A stretch of 64,000 nucleotides of DNA from Cryptomeria japonica (GCF_030272615.1 NC_081406.1:471872400-471936399), one strand, 5' to 3'. Positions 1 to 12,236 are shown, counted from the stretch's first letter. Program-made: numbers and translations. Notes: a model not told the origin generated them from the sequence alone.

Positions 1-540
1 TTCAATATAGGAGTGATGGCATGAATGATATCAAGGCTCTAGCATGTGTATAATTTGTCTGATGATGCATTTGTGTACATTGAAGAATTTAGGGAATTTA
101 TTCTTAGAATAGAAAAGATAAATTCTAGAAGAGATTGAATAAGGTAGCAGTAGAGACGGATCCAACAAAGGGAAGGAAATTAGTAATGGATAGTCGATTG
201 CTTCTATTACCAAATTGGGCTATATCCTCTGCTATTGCATTGGATACAATAAGGAAATAAGATATAGAGATATTTGTAATATAGGAACAAGCAAAAATAT
301 CTCTCTTTAGGTCTAGATTCAATCCAAATTTTGAGACCCTAGCAATTCGGGCAATGGCCCCCAACACAAATAAGCCCAAGATTGTTGGTAGTGTTCAAGA
401 GTTTACAAGAAGCCTAATTGTCAAAAGGGTATATGACAAAGTGCCCCTTAAGATGCATCTTGTCAATCAACATAGCCTTATTTTGTGAAGAAGTGACTAA
501 GAGGATTCAAGCATACTTTGATAAGTTGCAAGACTAATAC
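1..540. other. Unassigned decayed DNA
   Basis: No open reading frame longer than 85 codons and no repeat structure I can place. The plus strand reads in short coding-like pieces around 250-470, broken by stops, leading into the decayed helical ORF that follows. It may be the upstream part of the same dead ORF, but I cannot support a product. Confidence 0.3.
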
Positions 541-1113
541 ATGAAGTCTATGGATGAGTTGAGCCAAGTGAAATCCCTTTTGCCTTCACCTTCAATAATT
601 GCCACTATGCCTATTGTCTCCTTCCCTCTCAGTTCAATAGAATTGTCATCATAGGAGAGGGGTGCATTATTTGCAACAATAAAGGAATTGAAGGAGAAAC
701 TATAAGGAGAGAAGGAGAAAAGAATGAAAGAGATTAGTAAGATTATTAAAGACTTAATGGGTTATATACTAACCAAGATCATGGGAAAGATTGATGATAC
801 TTGGAAGGCATATTCTAATCTCAAGGCTAATTATCAAAATTATATTAAGGACAAAGAAATCATAAAGTAGATAGTTGAGAAGTGGAGCCCAAAACTACAT
901 TAGTGAAGTATATTTATAAGTAGACTAAGTATTATCCATGTGTTCCTAAGGATCTAGTTGCATCAAATAATATGTTGATTATATTGAGTGAAGTTATTGC
1001 ATACTTGGAAAATTGGATAAGCTGGTAAAGGATAAATTGAAGCTATTAGGGACCATGGCAAAGAGAATCATGCTAGACATTTTGGATAACTTTGAAGTCA
1101 CCAAACCATTGGA
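541..1113 (+). pseudogene. Decayed ORF rich in K/E/I, probably helical
   Basis: I do not recognise the family. Read on the plus strand from the ATG at 541, one frame gives a mostly polar, Lys/Glu/Ile-rich peptide (pieces such as TIKELKEKL and GKIDDTWKAYSNLKANYQ) interrupted by several in-frame TAG/TAA codons. A second coding-like piece with DKLVKDKLKLLGTMAKR follows near 1016-1110 in another frame. The composition suggests a helical or coiled-coil protein. It faintly resembles the C-terminal helical part of the second ORF of element F (44934-45560), but the resemblance is weak and could be compositional. Most likely a fragment of a dead retroelement. Confidence 0.3.
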
Positions 1114-2556
1114 TGTGTGACAAGAATAATTTAATGTAGTGGTTCCTACTCTATCTTCCAGTGCGTACTCTAATGATGAAGTTGACACAAATCTACTAAA
1201 TAGTATTTTAGTCATAAATTTTAATCCTTTACAATTTCACACTCTTTTTTGGCCCCTTTCTTTAGTTTCCCCTCTCATAGTCCATTTCAAGCTTATTTAT
1301 AGCCTTATTAATAACAAAATGCCATCATAAGTTCATTTGTTGACTAGATCATATGCCCTAGACCTATGCACTCTACATCTACCTTTATCCCACCCTTTTC
1401 TAGGTGGGCTACGATGACTAGTTTCATAGTCCTAGAGGACTAGGGTGCCTAGCACCATAGCCCCCTAGAAATGGGCCCAAATTCAAACATGTTAGTATGT
1501 TGATTCTTGTCATTTGTTATTTGATCCCAATATTTTGATATGACCGTTGGAATTTGGCCTAATTTATGAAATATTTTGAGAACCATATATAAAAAAATCT
1601 TTCCTAATTCATTTTCAATCTTGAGCATCCTACATCATAAAGCATTATTGAGCAAGAAATATGAGTAAAAATCTTTGTATTTGAACATTATGGAGAAGCA
1701 AGAAGTATCAACCTACATGCAAGTGTCTTCATGATTGCTCTTGTCTTGGCTTGTCATGTTATTACATCAACACTTGAGGGTCTTATCCAAATAGCATTGT
1801 ATCACCCATCACATGTATAATAATCAGATTTCAACACTTCAATTAAATATTTCCTTCAAATTTAGCCTCTACTCTATCAAGGGTAAGCTCTCTTTCTAAT
1901 CATCATTATTGTAGTAGAGGATAATTCCTACCTAAGGTTTGACTTAGGCAAGCCTCTATACATCCCAATAATTTTCCCCTCTTTTATGTGTGTATGTGAT
2001 AGATTAAATAATAGAGAACTGTAGATTTGTAGAGAGCAAACTAAAACACATAGTTCCAAATTTTGAACAAGTGGAAAACCATAGTCATTGTTAATTCACT
2101 CCAATTTCAAACACTTTTCTACTTAGTTTTGGGGAGAATAATATACAAAACACCCTAATCTAGAATCTACACATCAAAGTTTATGAAGACACCTTTGATT
2201 AGTGGCATATCACTCCCTAGGTCAGCAATTCCATACCCAAATTGTAGACATGAGTTCCTCTCGACATCGTATTTATAGATTTAAGATTAATTTCTACATT
2301 TTAGTTCTGTATCTTTTTGTTTATGCTAGTTTTGGTCAATTCCCTAACACTTTACCTATTTCTTACATATAATCATCAAACAATCAATCAAAACACAAAA
2401 GAAGAATAATCACTTACAACATCCATCTCTCCTTGAATGATTGAAGTTGGATATTATTGATTATCCCTCCTCAATGAAATAAAGTGGGAATAATGATCAC
2501 CTAAGTTATTAGTTTACATTTCCAAGGTAAGAGTTATATTCCCACTCATTTCATTT
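1114..2556. other. AT-rich intergenic DNA, possible old LTR
   Basis: No credible ORF. The stretch from about 1800 to 2556 reads like the downstream part of a gypsy LTR: it ends in a T run followed by a degraded primer-site-like sequence at 2562. The text around 2400-2520 resembles the end of the LTR of element H (59600-59841). Boundaries cannot be fixed and no target duplication was found. Confidence 0.3.
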
Positions 2557-2561
2557 TTTTT

Positions 2562-2576
2562 TTGGTGAACACAATG
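2562..2576 (+). promoter_or_regulatory. Degraded tRNA-Trp-type primer-binding site (possible)
   Basis: TGGTGAACACAATGC follows a T run. It differs from the Trp-type primer site of element H (TGGTGAACCCGAC, 59845-59857) at a few bases. The following text (TTTTGCATATTTTT) also matches the start of the element H leader near 59886. This suggests the remains of an older plus-strand relative of H, but the match is short. Confidence 0.3.
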
Positions 2577-3774
2577 CTACTTACATTTTGCATATTTTTT
2601 ATAATGAGTTTCAGATTTCATTTCATTATGGATTTTATAAAATATGATTGTTTTGCACTTGCACATTTGATTACATTGCTCATTAGTTACATTTATCAAA
2701 ATCATGTGTTGAATGGTGATTTATTTCACTTCATGTTGCTTTCATTGATTCATTGCATTTTAATGTATTGCATAATAAGGGTTTTAAAGATATTTCCAAC
2801 ATTGGATTCATTTCTAAAGGATTTCATTCGCATCATGTCATTTTAAAAGATGTCATTAAATGTTTCAATTTCATTAAAGACCTATTGGATGTGACATCTG
2901 GTACCTAATACCCATTTTTGCATTTTGTACTAATCTGGGTTTGTTATTTGTATTTTTTTTTTTGCATAGGGTTATTAGCTCTAATATGATGTGAGGGAGT
3001 ATTCCAAAAGACATGGTAATACATATTAATTAAAGGTTTACTCATGCCTTGCATGGCCTCATTCAATAAATTTGTGTCATAGTTTTGGTTAGGAAAATAA
3101 AATGTCAAACTCAATTTTCAACATGTGATGGGAAAACAAAGAAAGGGAGATGATGTTTATACTTTTTTCTAATGTTAAGCTATGTATCCATGTAGTAGAG
3201 GAGAAGTAGGGTATCTTTTTCAAACAACATACCCTTCATGGTATAGAAATGAAAAATGATAAGACTATTTCAAGGCCACATAGCAGAGTGAAAGGAACAT
3301 TGCACAGCTATAGAAAAGGCATATAAGACATTATAAGAAAATGGATGAAGAGAATTGGGTAGCTTTTGTCCATGTGTTCAAAGGTTTTTAACTCCAATTT
3401 TCAACATGGAGTTTCCCATGACAAGGATCTCTATGTTACAAGATTGAAGGAGAGAAATATGACACATTTCATTATTGAAAGAGAGGTTCCATGTACTCTT
3501 TCACACTATTACCACATGATCAAAGTTAACTAATATGAAGGGTCCAAGTGGTATGAATTTTTCACTTATAGATCCATCAAACACACAAAGATGTTTTGAA
3601 GTATTAATCAAATGAATGGAAAAGATAACTTGTTTGTTGCTAATTTGTATCATCATGAGGGTCTTCTAAGAAATCCGTGGGGTCTTAAGAAAATATGACA
3701 ATCTCTATCACAACTACACACTTCCTAAAAAAAAGAAAGAAGTTTACGGGAAATAAGAGAATTCATCATTCAAA
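2577..3774. other. No recognisable gene
   Basis: AT-rich sequence with T runs. The 94-codon plus-strand frame at 2562-2846 is hydrophobic only because of a TTTCAT-rich composition and has no family signature. The end of this block (up to 3774) was contiguous with 13749 before element A inserted. Confidence 0.5.
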
Positions 3775-3779
3775 CTTTC

Positions 3780-4229
3780 CGATGCACGCTGAAAAGGATG
3801 CAAGAAACATAAGACAATTCATTAGTATTGTTAGTGACATTTAAAAATGAAAGATGAATGAAACTATAATCCTAAACATGCATACCAAGAGAGATATACA
3901 ACAAATAATGAAGAACATACAAAAACAAAGGAAAGACACAAAACCCTCCAAGATGCCCTCCAATATGCTCATAGTTGCTCCTCCCTTGTTCCTCTCCTCT
4001 CCAAGTTCCACATGAGTGTAGCCCTCAACTTTTTGCACTATTATGGATGTCTTTTGGAGATTCAAGATTATGCAAATGAAGATACAAGATTATGCAAATG
4101 CAAACAAGCTAAATATGAGAAAGTAACTAATTAACCTATGTTAATTTTAGCCAAAATAACAAATAAAAGTGCTTCTAAATGCTCTCTCAAATTTACTATA
4201 AGTTTGATGGATACAAGATTTATGGAATT
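3780..4229 (-). repeat. Truncated 3' LTR of element A (R/U5 part)
   Basis: Nearly the same sequence as 12323-12770, the end of the 5' LTR of A, in the same orientation. It begins CGATGCACGCTG, against TGATGCACGCTG in the intact copy, so the terminal TG has become CG. The match stops near 4229, where gag sequence starts. The promoter-bearing part of this LTR is missing. Confidence 0.87.
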
Positions 4230-4230
4230 C

Positions 4231-4629
4231 TGTGGATTAGTGACGGTGTTGTTTTTAGGAGGGGGATTTTATCCTACAAACCTGACCATAGGTTGTGCAA
4301 TTTTTACTGTTCGAGCATCCACTATCCCGTCATTGACAACGTTCTTGTTTTCATTCCAAAAATTTGGTTTATCACTATTATAACATGGACGAGGGCCATC
4401 TTTGGGTTCATTGTAGATTTTGATAAGTCTATTTTTTATAAATGCTCTTTCACATTTTAGTCCTTGAGTTATCATCTCTTCAAAGGATTTTGTACCCTTC
4501 ATGTCTAAATAGAATTCCATCTCATCATTCAAATTGGAAATGAATATTTCCACTAGTTCTTTCTCAAGTAAATGAAGAGAACGTCTGCTAGATAGTTGCC
4601 TCCACCATTGTAGGAAAGTTGAGAACAAC
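4231..4629 (-). pseudogene. gag: Gag of element A, C-terminal piece
   Basis: Continues the capsid-like gag domain of 8651-9447 after the solo LTR insertion. The piece FSTFLQWWRQLSSR aligns with FLTFLQRWRRIFSSYPR in the gag of element D, and LVEIFISNLNDEM with MEIFISNLIPEF. After that it gives a divergent Asn/Lys-rich tail ending at the junction with the LTR fragment near 4230. The zinc-knuckle region expected next is deleted. A five-base overlap with the other half (ACAAC) is the target duplication of element B. Confidence 0.85.
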
Positions 4630-7600
4630 TGTAGTACCCCTGCCCTAATCAGATTTTTAAATGCAGTTTGACCTTGGTTGACTTTTTTAAGTGGCCTTCT
4701 TGGATGGTTGATTTATCATGTTGTGATGTTGTAGTTAGGTATTATGCTTAATGTGTGTACCAGTAAATGTTGATTTCATATCAATTCTTATGTAAGATTA
4801 ATTGTTCTTCTGATTCATGTTATTAATCTCGAGCTCACACTTTCATTCAATATATATGTATGCATGTGTGGTTCATTGTTGCAAGAGATTGTAGGTACAG
4901 TATCGCATAGGTATGAGGTTCGCCTCCACCTGGCTTCGGAGGTTTGAGTGTACCTCATTGGTCCTAAGGAATTGGATTAGGTAGTCGTAAGGCCCTACAT
5001 TGTACCCTAGTCGTGCTCAAGTGAGCGTCATCAGTCGTCCGTCAGTTTCCCCTTTTGATTGGGTATGCGGGTCGTGTATTGATTTGGCTTCTTGAGTTGC
5101 CTGTTGTGCGTTTGGTAAAAAATGATTATTAAATTCTAAGTATTTAATTAGATTAATTGTGTTTTTACGCATTCGTAAATTAAAGGGACTAAATTAAATA
5201 GGACCCCTTTGTATGATTAATCAACAATCAGATTGCTAAATTCATGTTTGTAGCAAGTTTGGTTAAATGGTTAATTTTAAATGACGAATAAATTAAGTAT
5301 ATGTATTTTGAAAGAAAGGTTAATTAGAAATTGGAAAATAGAAATATCTTACCCTCATTAGCATTTTGAAATAAAAATGTTAGTTTTTATTTAATTGAGA
5401 AAATCAATTTTGGAAGAAAAGCAATTTTTGCATATTCAATTGTTGGGAAATAATTTTATTGGGTTAAAAATATTTTCAACCAAAAAAATGGATTTTTGGT
5501 CAAACATTTTCCTTTTAACCTAGGTTTTGAAAAATATTTTGGGGAGAGTTGTTTTTGGAATGGAAATTTTGGGCATTTGGGGGAGAAGAAATTATTGAGC
5601 TTGCAGGTTGGGCTCTTCATCAAATCATTTCCAAGATTGCTGATAGAGGTTGGATTCTTGTTCATCTCCTTGGTTTTTGTTTAAAAGAGATTGATTTGAT
5701 TTAGAAGAAATCTGGGTGTGCTTGTTTGAAAATCTCATAAATTTGTGGAATAAGGAAGAGTTGTAGTTAAATCTTGAATTTGAAACCTCCTTGCTTTCAT
5801 TTCCAACTTCCAGATCAATTCTTGTTTGTCCAAATTGATTTTTATTCTGAAAATGGGTGTGGTTGTTCTCAGTAGGTTTTGTTAAGAAATTTTCAATTTA
5901 AACCTCTTATTTTAGTTCATAAATTGTGGAATTAGTTTGTGTTTGGCAAATTAGTTGGATGAATGTGTGTAATTTGACTCCATTTGCCCAAATATGGAAT
6001 TTTGTTGGATAAATTTTCTCAGTTTTAACTTCCTGGGACTGGTTATTCAAAAAAAAAAAAAAAAATGGAAATCATTGTTCTTCTGGAAATTTAATTCTCC
6101 GTATTTTTGTCTCAGTCTGAGACTTTGTAGTAAATTGGGGTTTTCTAATTTAAAAAATAAAATAAAATAACCTTACCCCCCCCGGACATGGCAGGGTAAA
6201 CCCCACCACGTGGGATGGTAGCTTTTGCTACCATAGGGTAGCAGCGCTGCTGAAGGGTAGCAGACTGCTACCACTTGGTAGCAGCACTACCAATGGTAGC
6301 AACTGCCGCCAAACCTTCCCTTGGGGATAGGGAGGCCCATGTGGGTCTACCCTAATATATTTGCTATTTTTTTTTTAACAAATATATATATATATATATA
6401 TTTTAAGTAAAGTTCTAATATTATTTAATTCAAAAGTTTATTAAATAGTATTTGGTTATTATTTAATTATTAATTAATGTATATAAATAAATATATGATA
6501 ATTAATATTTAAGTTTGTTTTTCCATTTATATGCAAGGAAATTTTATTTTATTGGGAAAATGATTATCTATTTTAGTTTCTTTTTAAATGTTTATTTCCA
6601 TATTTTGAAAATTGTATCTTGGTTTTGGAAATGATGAGATTGGATAATTTGTTTCGAAAAAGAATGGAAATGATGATTTTATTGGAAAAATAAATATCAA
6701 TTTTAGTTAATAAAGAGAAATTAAATTATATATTTGTATGTATAGCATATGAATATAGTTATATTAATGGGTTTTTGGTTTGAAATTCATTGTGAGGTAT
6801 TTATTTTAGTTTATGATGTAAATCGTATTATAGCCGAATTAGTAAGCCATGGGCGACATGTATCTTAACAAAGTAGACATATTGTAATCGATTTAGATCA
6901 ATTAGAAAACTGGATCGATTTGTATTTTTAAGCGATATGGAATAATGATTGTCATTACATATTTATGTCAATGCATGCTTAATTGCATTTGATTAAGAAA
7001 TGGCAAGTCCTTGATTGTGATTGTTGGATATTGTCATATGGTTATTTTGGTATCTGCTTATGTCCTTGATCTCGATTATTGACTATTTTCATGTGATGGT
7101 TTTGTATCTGGTCATGTCCTTTATGTCAGTGTTGGATGTTGGTATGTGGTTGACAATAGCTGGTCATGTCTCTAGTTAGAAAATCGTCATTTAGTACACC
7201 TCATATGAGGACTTGTTTGGTCAAGTGGGTATCCCCATCGTATTGAACTCCATAAACTAGTCCTTGTGTATACCTTGGTTTTAGGAGTTTCATTTGATTG
7301 TGGTTTAGTGTCATATGGGAGAGTGGCTTTCAAGTGGGGGCCGCGCCCAAAGTGGTAGCAGGGTAACCCATCGAAAGTGTGTCTAAATAAGTGATAACTA
7401 AATAGTTTATTAGAAAGTTTAGTAGATAAAAAAAAAACACTAAGTAAGATAATTATGCCTCATGCATGGGATGAGTGCTAGTATAGACTCAAAATGTAGT
7501 GAGCAGGGTTGAAATGGCAAACCAACAACCTTGTCTTCATGAAAGGATGTGTTGGGTCCACATTAGAATTGGATGGGCCGGAGGTTCAGGAAAGGTTTCC

Positions 7601-8645
7601 AAGGTAACCTAGTAGATGGGGCCGAGACCTATGGAGACCTGTCAAGGTAACCATACCAAGCTATGTGATGACACTCGTCCCTTATGTTCACTAGTGTGCA
7701 GTTTGTATTGTCTTTGCTAGGAGTACTATTGTAGAGTCATATCTATCATTTATGCCCTTGAGAGTACCTGATATTCACATTAGACCATGGGTTGCTTATG
7801 ATGGGTTGCGAGGACTTAGTTTCATGGGTGCTCCAGTTGTTCTTTTGTATTTGCTTCTTATCATGTTTCAGATGGATCCTTTTCCTTCTTCTGGGATCAT
7901 TCATGTATCTTTTGACCAGTGTGGTCATATTTATTATTTGTTTATATATGCCTTATTGGCAGGTTGTAATGGATGTGAACCTTATGTATTCTTCACCCTT
8001 TTATTTATCAGAGGGGCCTTGCAGTTGAGTAGACCCGAAGATGTAGCCCATTAGGGGTGAACTCCGATATCAATTTGGTGCTATGTGGTGTTTGTGTTCA
8101 TCTGTTTCCTTTTTATTTTGCATGTATGGATGACATTATGGTTAAAATGTATATTGTGGATTAGGATCTTAAAGGTATGCATGAGGTTATTAAATGCAAT
8201 AATATGGATCATGAAACATGTAGATTAGCATAATTGAAAGTATTCATTAGTTTTTAATGCAATTAAAGTATGTATGGAAATTAGATGCATGGCTATGTTT
8301 TAATGTAAGATTGGATGTAATGTATGGTTAAATTGTAATGGATGAACTTAATCATGTTATCTATATTTTTAACCTATCGGATAAATTTAACCATTGTTTT
8401 AGTATAATCATGTTATTAAGTTAATCAACTTAATTGGATTAATTAGCACGAGTTGAGTTAAGTGTTGAATCAAGTAATCACGTTGGGAAACCCTTTAGGT
8501 GTTAGTTAAGTCTTTTGTTGTGTAATTTGAACTTAATTTTAACTCATTGTATCATTATGTTGTTTTAACTTTTTTAAAAAAATACTTGCACTCTATTTTG
8601 GTGTTTTTGTGTAATCCCTTCGGGGTTTCCTGGCGGGGCATTACA
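4630..8645. mobile_element. Element B: 4,016-bp solo LTR inside gag of A
   Basis: Starts TGTAGTACCCCTGCC and ends GGCGGGGCATTACA, imperfect inverted termini typical of LTRs. It is flanked by a perfect 5-bp duplication ACAAC (4625-4629 and 8646-8650). Removing it joins the gag frame of A exactly. No ORF of any length, no primer site and no polypurine tract appear inside, so a very long solo LTR is the simplest reading; a coding-free element with two short LTRs is the alternative, but I see no internal direct copies of the ends. LTRs of this size are known mainly from gypsy lineages such as Ogre. Orientation is undecided. Confidence 0.8.
6205..6315. repeat. GGTAGC/GCTACC hairpin cluster with G-box core
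   Basis: Within about 100 bp the hexamer GGTAGC occurs five times and its complement GCTACC twice. A perfect 8-bp stem with a TTTT loop lies at 6215-6234. A second 8-bp stem with a one-base loop lies at 6256-6272. A CACGTG core sits just upstream, and a (TA)n tract with a possible TATA element lies at about 6380-6402. The block is GC-rich in an AT-rich LTR, so it could be a promoter or RNA-structure region. Confidence 0.7.
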
Positions 8646-8650
8646 ACAAC

Positions 8651-9447
8651 TCCCTTGGTTTTTGTTTGGTGTTGCATAAATATGACATGGAGACGTCACA
8701 TTCTATGTTATGTGCATGATGAGCGATGAACTTTTGGACTAATTATTCAAATGTTCTAATGCCACCTGGTAATCAGGAAAACCATTGTGTAGTTGTGCCT
8801 CCCAAACTTTCAGGAAAAAGGCATATTAGATATGTGTCCTCATAGGCCACCTCTAAACAAGCTGAGTGAAATTCTTGCACATGATCTCTAGGGTCTCCTT
8901 TGCCCCTATACTTTTCAAATTTGGGTGTTTCAAACCCTTGCAAAAATGGTGGCATAAGCATGTTCCTATCAAAAGGATAGGGACAAATATCGTTAAGTAA
9001 AAACCGAGTAGTCTTCACACCACTATTGAGTTGTTGAGCGAGATTTTCTACTTATTGTCTCAACATGTCTATTTCTCAAGGAGGAGGAGGTGGAGGATTC
9101 CCTTGATGATTAAGGTCATAGCGGAAGTAATCTCTACCTCTTCCACCATTGTGACGACTATTTTGTTCAGATGTTTGCCGTATTTGTGTGGTATCAAAGT
9201 CAAAGAGTAGTTTGGCACCCTCTTGAGCAAGTCTCAAAAAATAAGCATCTGCATTGTTTCTAAGGATTTCGTCAAAGAGTCTATTGAATTTGGGATTATG
9301 TTGTTCTCTTTCTATATCCTCAGGAGCTGGAGTGTTGGGTTCTTCATCATTTGTGCCTCCTCCAATGAGCTCATGAAAATCGTTGAGGTTTTCTTCCTCT
9401 TCTTCAATATCTGGTTGTCGGTTTCTCATTGATCTTGTGTGAGCCAT
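8651..9447 (-). pseudogene. gag: Gag of element A, N-terminal piece
   Basis: Starts at ATG 9447 with MAHTRSMRNRQPDIEEEEEN, an acidic N-terminus typical of plant gypsy gags, then a Gly/Pro-rich linker. The capsid-like domain (retrotransposon gag family) is at about 8750-9010, with the conserved run GDPRDHVQEF and TTTQWFS. It matches the gag of element D (LDPQDHVREF, AMEWFS). Stops lie near 9075, near 8770 and at FE*LVQ further on. The frame then reaches the insertion point of solo LTR B at 8650 and continues at 4629. Gag would form the virus-like particle. Confidence 0.87.
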
Positions 9448-9879
9448 GTTCTTGAAAGTTTGAGGTTGGTGAAAGTGATTATGAGGTGGTGATAAAATGT
9501 TTGATGAAAGACAAGTTTTTGTGAAATGTTTTTTGGAATATGCATCTCTAACACTAAAGGTTGGATGTTTAACAAAGTTTTTTGTGAATTGCTCTTGTGT
9601 TTTTCAATAATTTTGATGTGATAAGGTATAACAAGGTTTGAGATGTGTTACAAACCAAGCTACCTAGTAATGAGAGGATGCACTCATAAATTTGTTTTAA
9701 CCTGTGTAGAAATGCCTCTTAGGATGATTGATCCTAGATTTAGAGACACTCTAAAAGTGATTTGTTGGTTTGATTTAAGCAATTTTTAAAAGAACTTAGG
9801 ACAAGACCTTTTTGTGTTTTTGAGGGTTGAATGGATTTGTGATGTGTGGAAGTGAAAGTGGGTAGAATATGGACCTCAA

Positions 9880-10274
9880 TAAAAACTTTCTGTCACAAAG
9901 GGGGTTTCTACTTCTTCCTCTCTCTCAGGGGTTGGTGGTTCCCCTCGCTTCATTTTAGGTGATACATATTTTTAGAAAGCAGGATTGATCTTGCCCCCTT
10001 TATTTTTGTGATAATCCAAGGCTCCATACTGAGTAAAAGCTCTATTTTTCAAAGGCTCTTTGTCAAATTCATTGGATTTGCCTTGAAGATACAAGTGCAT
10101 ATGGCACAAAAAGGCTCTGTGCGAGAGAAAAATTTGTCTATTGATATAGAAAAACTTCCTTCTTTTGATAAGTGTTTTTGAACCCAATTGTCTCTTTTTC
10201 AATGTGGTCTTTTGATGAAGACTATTTATTCTCAAGATATGAGTGATGGTCATACAAACTGATACTTGTTTCAC
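9880..10274 (-). pseudogene. Leader ORF of element A, conserved with element D
   Basis: About 100 codons between primer site and gag. The core KRRKFFYINRQIFLSHR is followed by a stretch matching element D (HLYLQGKSNEFDKEPL against RLYLRGKPNEFDEEPL), then NKGGKINPA and PPTPERE. The start corresponds to an ATG in D but is GTG here. The first in-frame stop is at 9972; homology to D continues past it to about 9900. Ogre-type elements are known to carry an extra ORF upstream of gag; its function is unknown. Conservation of peptide sequence across two elements with unrelated LTRs suggests it was once translated. Confidence 0.65.
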
Positions 10275-11790
10275 TTGTTGATGTTGTTTTGTTTATCAAT
10301 GTTAGATGTAAATTTGTTGGATGAATACTTGGTTTTAAAATTGGTTTGAATTTCTTTGACAAGAAAACACAACAAACACACAAGCACAATAACCTTGCCC
10401 TTTTTCAACAAAAGGCAAAAATAGGTGTGGATCTAAATCAACCCAATCATGAACTTTTTGACCCTTTTTACAAATGTATTTTATGTTTCCCAATTCTTGA
10501 AGTCGGCCCAAATTGTTCTTGGTCTGACACAAGAGGAAGACAACTCAAACAGACTTTATCCCTAAGGTCATGGCCATTTGCGATATTTGTAGCCCACATC
10601 TTGATATTTTTTTGACTTTGCTACTACATACCTTATGAATCTCACCGTGGTAGGTAAGGATGTGATATACTAAGTCTTGCGCGAGCATAATAGATAGATG
10701 ATCCCTATGATGGGGGAGTCACCACTTTCATCAAACTACAAGTAGCCTTTCAAAAATCCCTGTTTCTACTCAAGCAAATATGTATGGTGAGTATCTTGGG
10801 AGCAAAACCATCTATGCTCTTGCACTAAACTTTTCACAAATATGCTCAATCAATAGAATGGGTGGGCTTCTAGAATAAGAGGTGTCTAGTAATGTTCAAT
10901 GTCTTTGGATGTAAGTTCATTATGCAATGACTCACTTAAGAGCCTTGTAACTTGTGGTGGGGCCTATATGTCCTTTCGACAAGTTACACTGTAGGAATAA
11001 CTACACCCAAGGCTACAACTTCTGCTCTCACCTGATTTCTATAGCAGCTCGAAGGATTTACCACGTAAGGAATGATGTGTCTCTTGGCAGACCTCTCTCA
11101 AAAATAGAAAATTGAGAGCGTTACTAACACTTTTCTCTTGCACCTAGGACCACGAGAGCCAAGGGAGAGGATAATGTGTGTTATAAATGTGACCACTCTA
11201 CAGTTTTGCACAAGTGTGCCAATCACAAAAAATACTTGTTCCTTTTAACCTTTTATTGCAATATGAGTCATTTGCTATTTGGAAATGTTGCTCCAATAGA
11301 CACGATGTTCTTTTTAATTCCACAAAGCAATTTGTTTTCTAACTAAGAAAGTGAAATCCTAGTCAACAAAATGAAAGCACGTTTTGCTTGAAGTAAAATC
11401 GCTTTGTAAACAAAATGGACAAGTTGTTTGTTCTTTTTATAGCCCAAATTTGAAGTGTGAATTTGCAAAAATAAATATTAAGGTTGTTGTGAATTTTAGC
11501 CTCTACAAATGATGTTCTTTTTAAACCCAAAAAGACAAGTTTTTATTTGTTTTAAAACACCAAAAACTAAAATGTGAGGTTCTTTTTACCAAAAAAGAGG
11601 AAATATGAATTTTTTTTAACCAATTTTTTAGAAAAGAAGTGAAAAATGAAATAAAAAATCCTAAATTAAACTCCTCCACCCTGCAAAAAATTGTTAAAAA
11701 CTTGCAAATAAAGAAGTTAGAAAAATCCAAAATCATATGTGGGATTCCACAAGCCTAAATTCAATTTTTCGATTACAATTTTGAGCTCTC
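10275..11790 (-). other. Non-coding leader of element A
   Basis: Between primer site and leader ORF. No ORF with a signature. The segment near 10775-10820 (ATGGTGAGTATCTTGGGAGC) matches the element D leader near 37255-37300 (ATGGTGAGTAATCTTGGGGA), so the two leaders are homologous beyond the coding part. Confidence 0.6.
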
Positions 11791-12236
11791 TAGAACAAAA
11801 ACGTCACTCTGTGAGAAGAAAAGCGCAACTTTAGAACAAAAGCGCAACTCTAGAACAAAAGCGCAACTTTAGAACAAAAACGCAACAACTATGACACAAA
11901 AGCGCAACTTTAGAACAAAAGCTCGACAATTATGGAACAAAAGCGCAACTCTGGAACAAAAGCGCAACTTTAGAACAAAAACATAATAACTATGGAACAA
12001 AAGCGCAACTCTGGAATAAAAAGCGCTATAATAAATTTTTTTACAGAATTAAAACTGACAGACAAAGAGCACAAAAGCGTTATATCATTACAAAGGCACT
12101 AATTAATGCGCAAAAGCGCTAAAACTATGACTAAAGCATTAAACCTATAGCAAAAGTGCTAAAACTCAAACGAAAGTGCCAAAAATCTTCTGTCGATAGC
12201 CCTAAAATGCGAGACAAAAGCGCTGAAGTGCAACCT
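11791..12236. repeat. Tandem repeat next to the primer site of A
   Basis: About nine copies of a 19-20-bp unit of the form GAACAAAAGCGCAACTYTRG fill 11791-12029. Looser copies carrying the AAAGCGCT core continue to about 12236. The block stops some 45 bp before the primer-binding site, so it lies at the very start of the element leader on the transcribed (minus) strand. GCGC and AGCGCT cores keep their CpG dinucleotides although the rest of the element has lost many. Confidence 0.8.

Noticed and set aside
2562-2846. 94-codon hydrophobic ORF
   Set aside because: Composition comes from TTTCAT-rich DNA; no motif, no neighbour context, and it overlaps a possible primer site.
11791-12029. CRISPR-like array
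   Set aside because: Units run head to tail without unique spacers and lie in a plant retroelement leader; it is a minisatellite.
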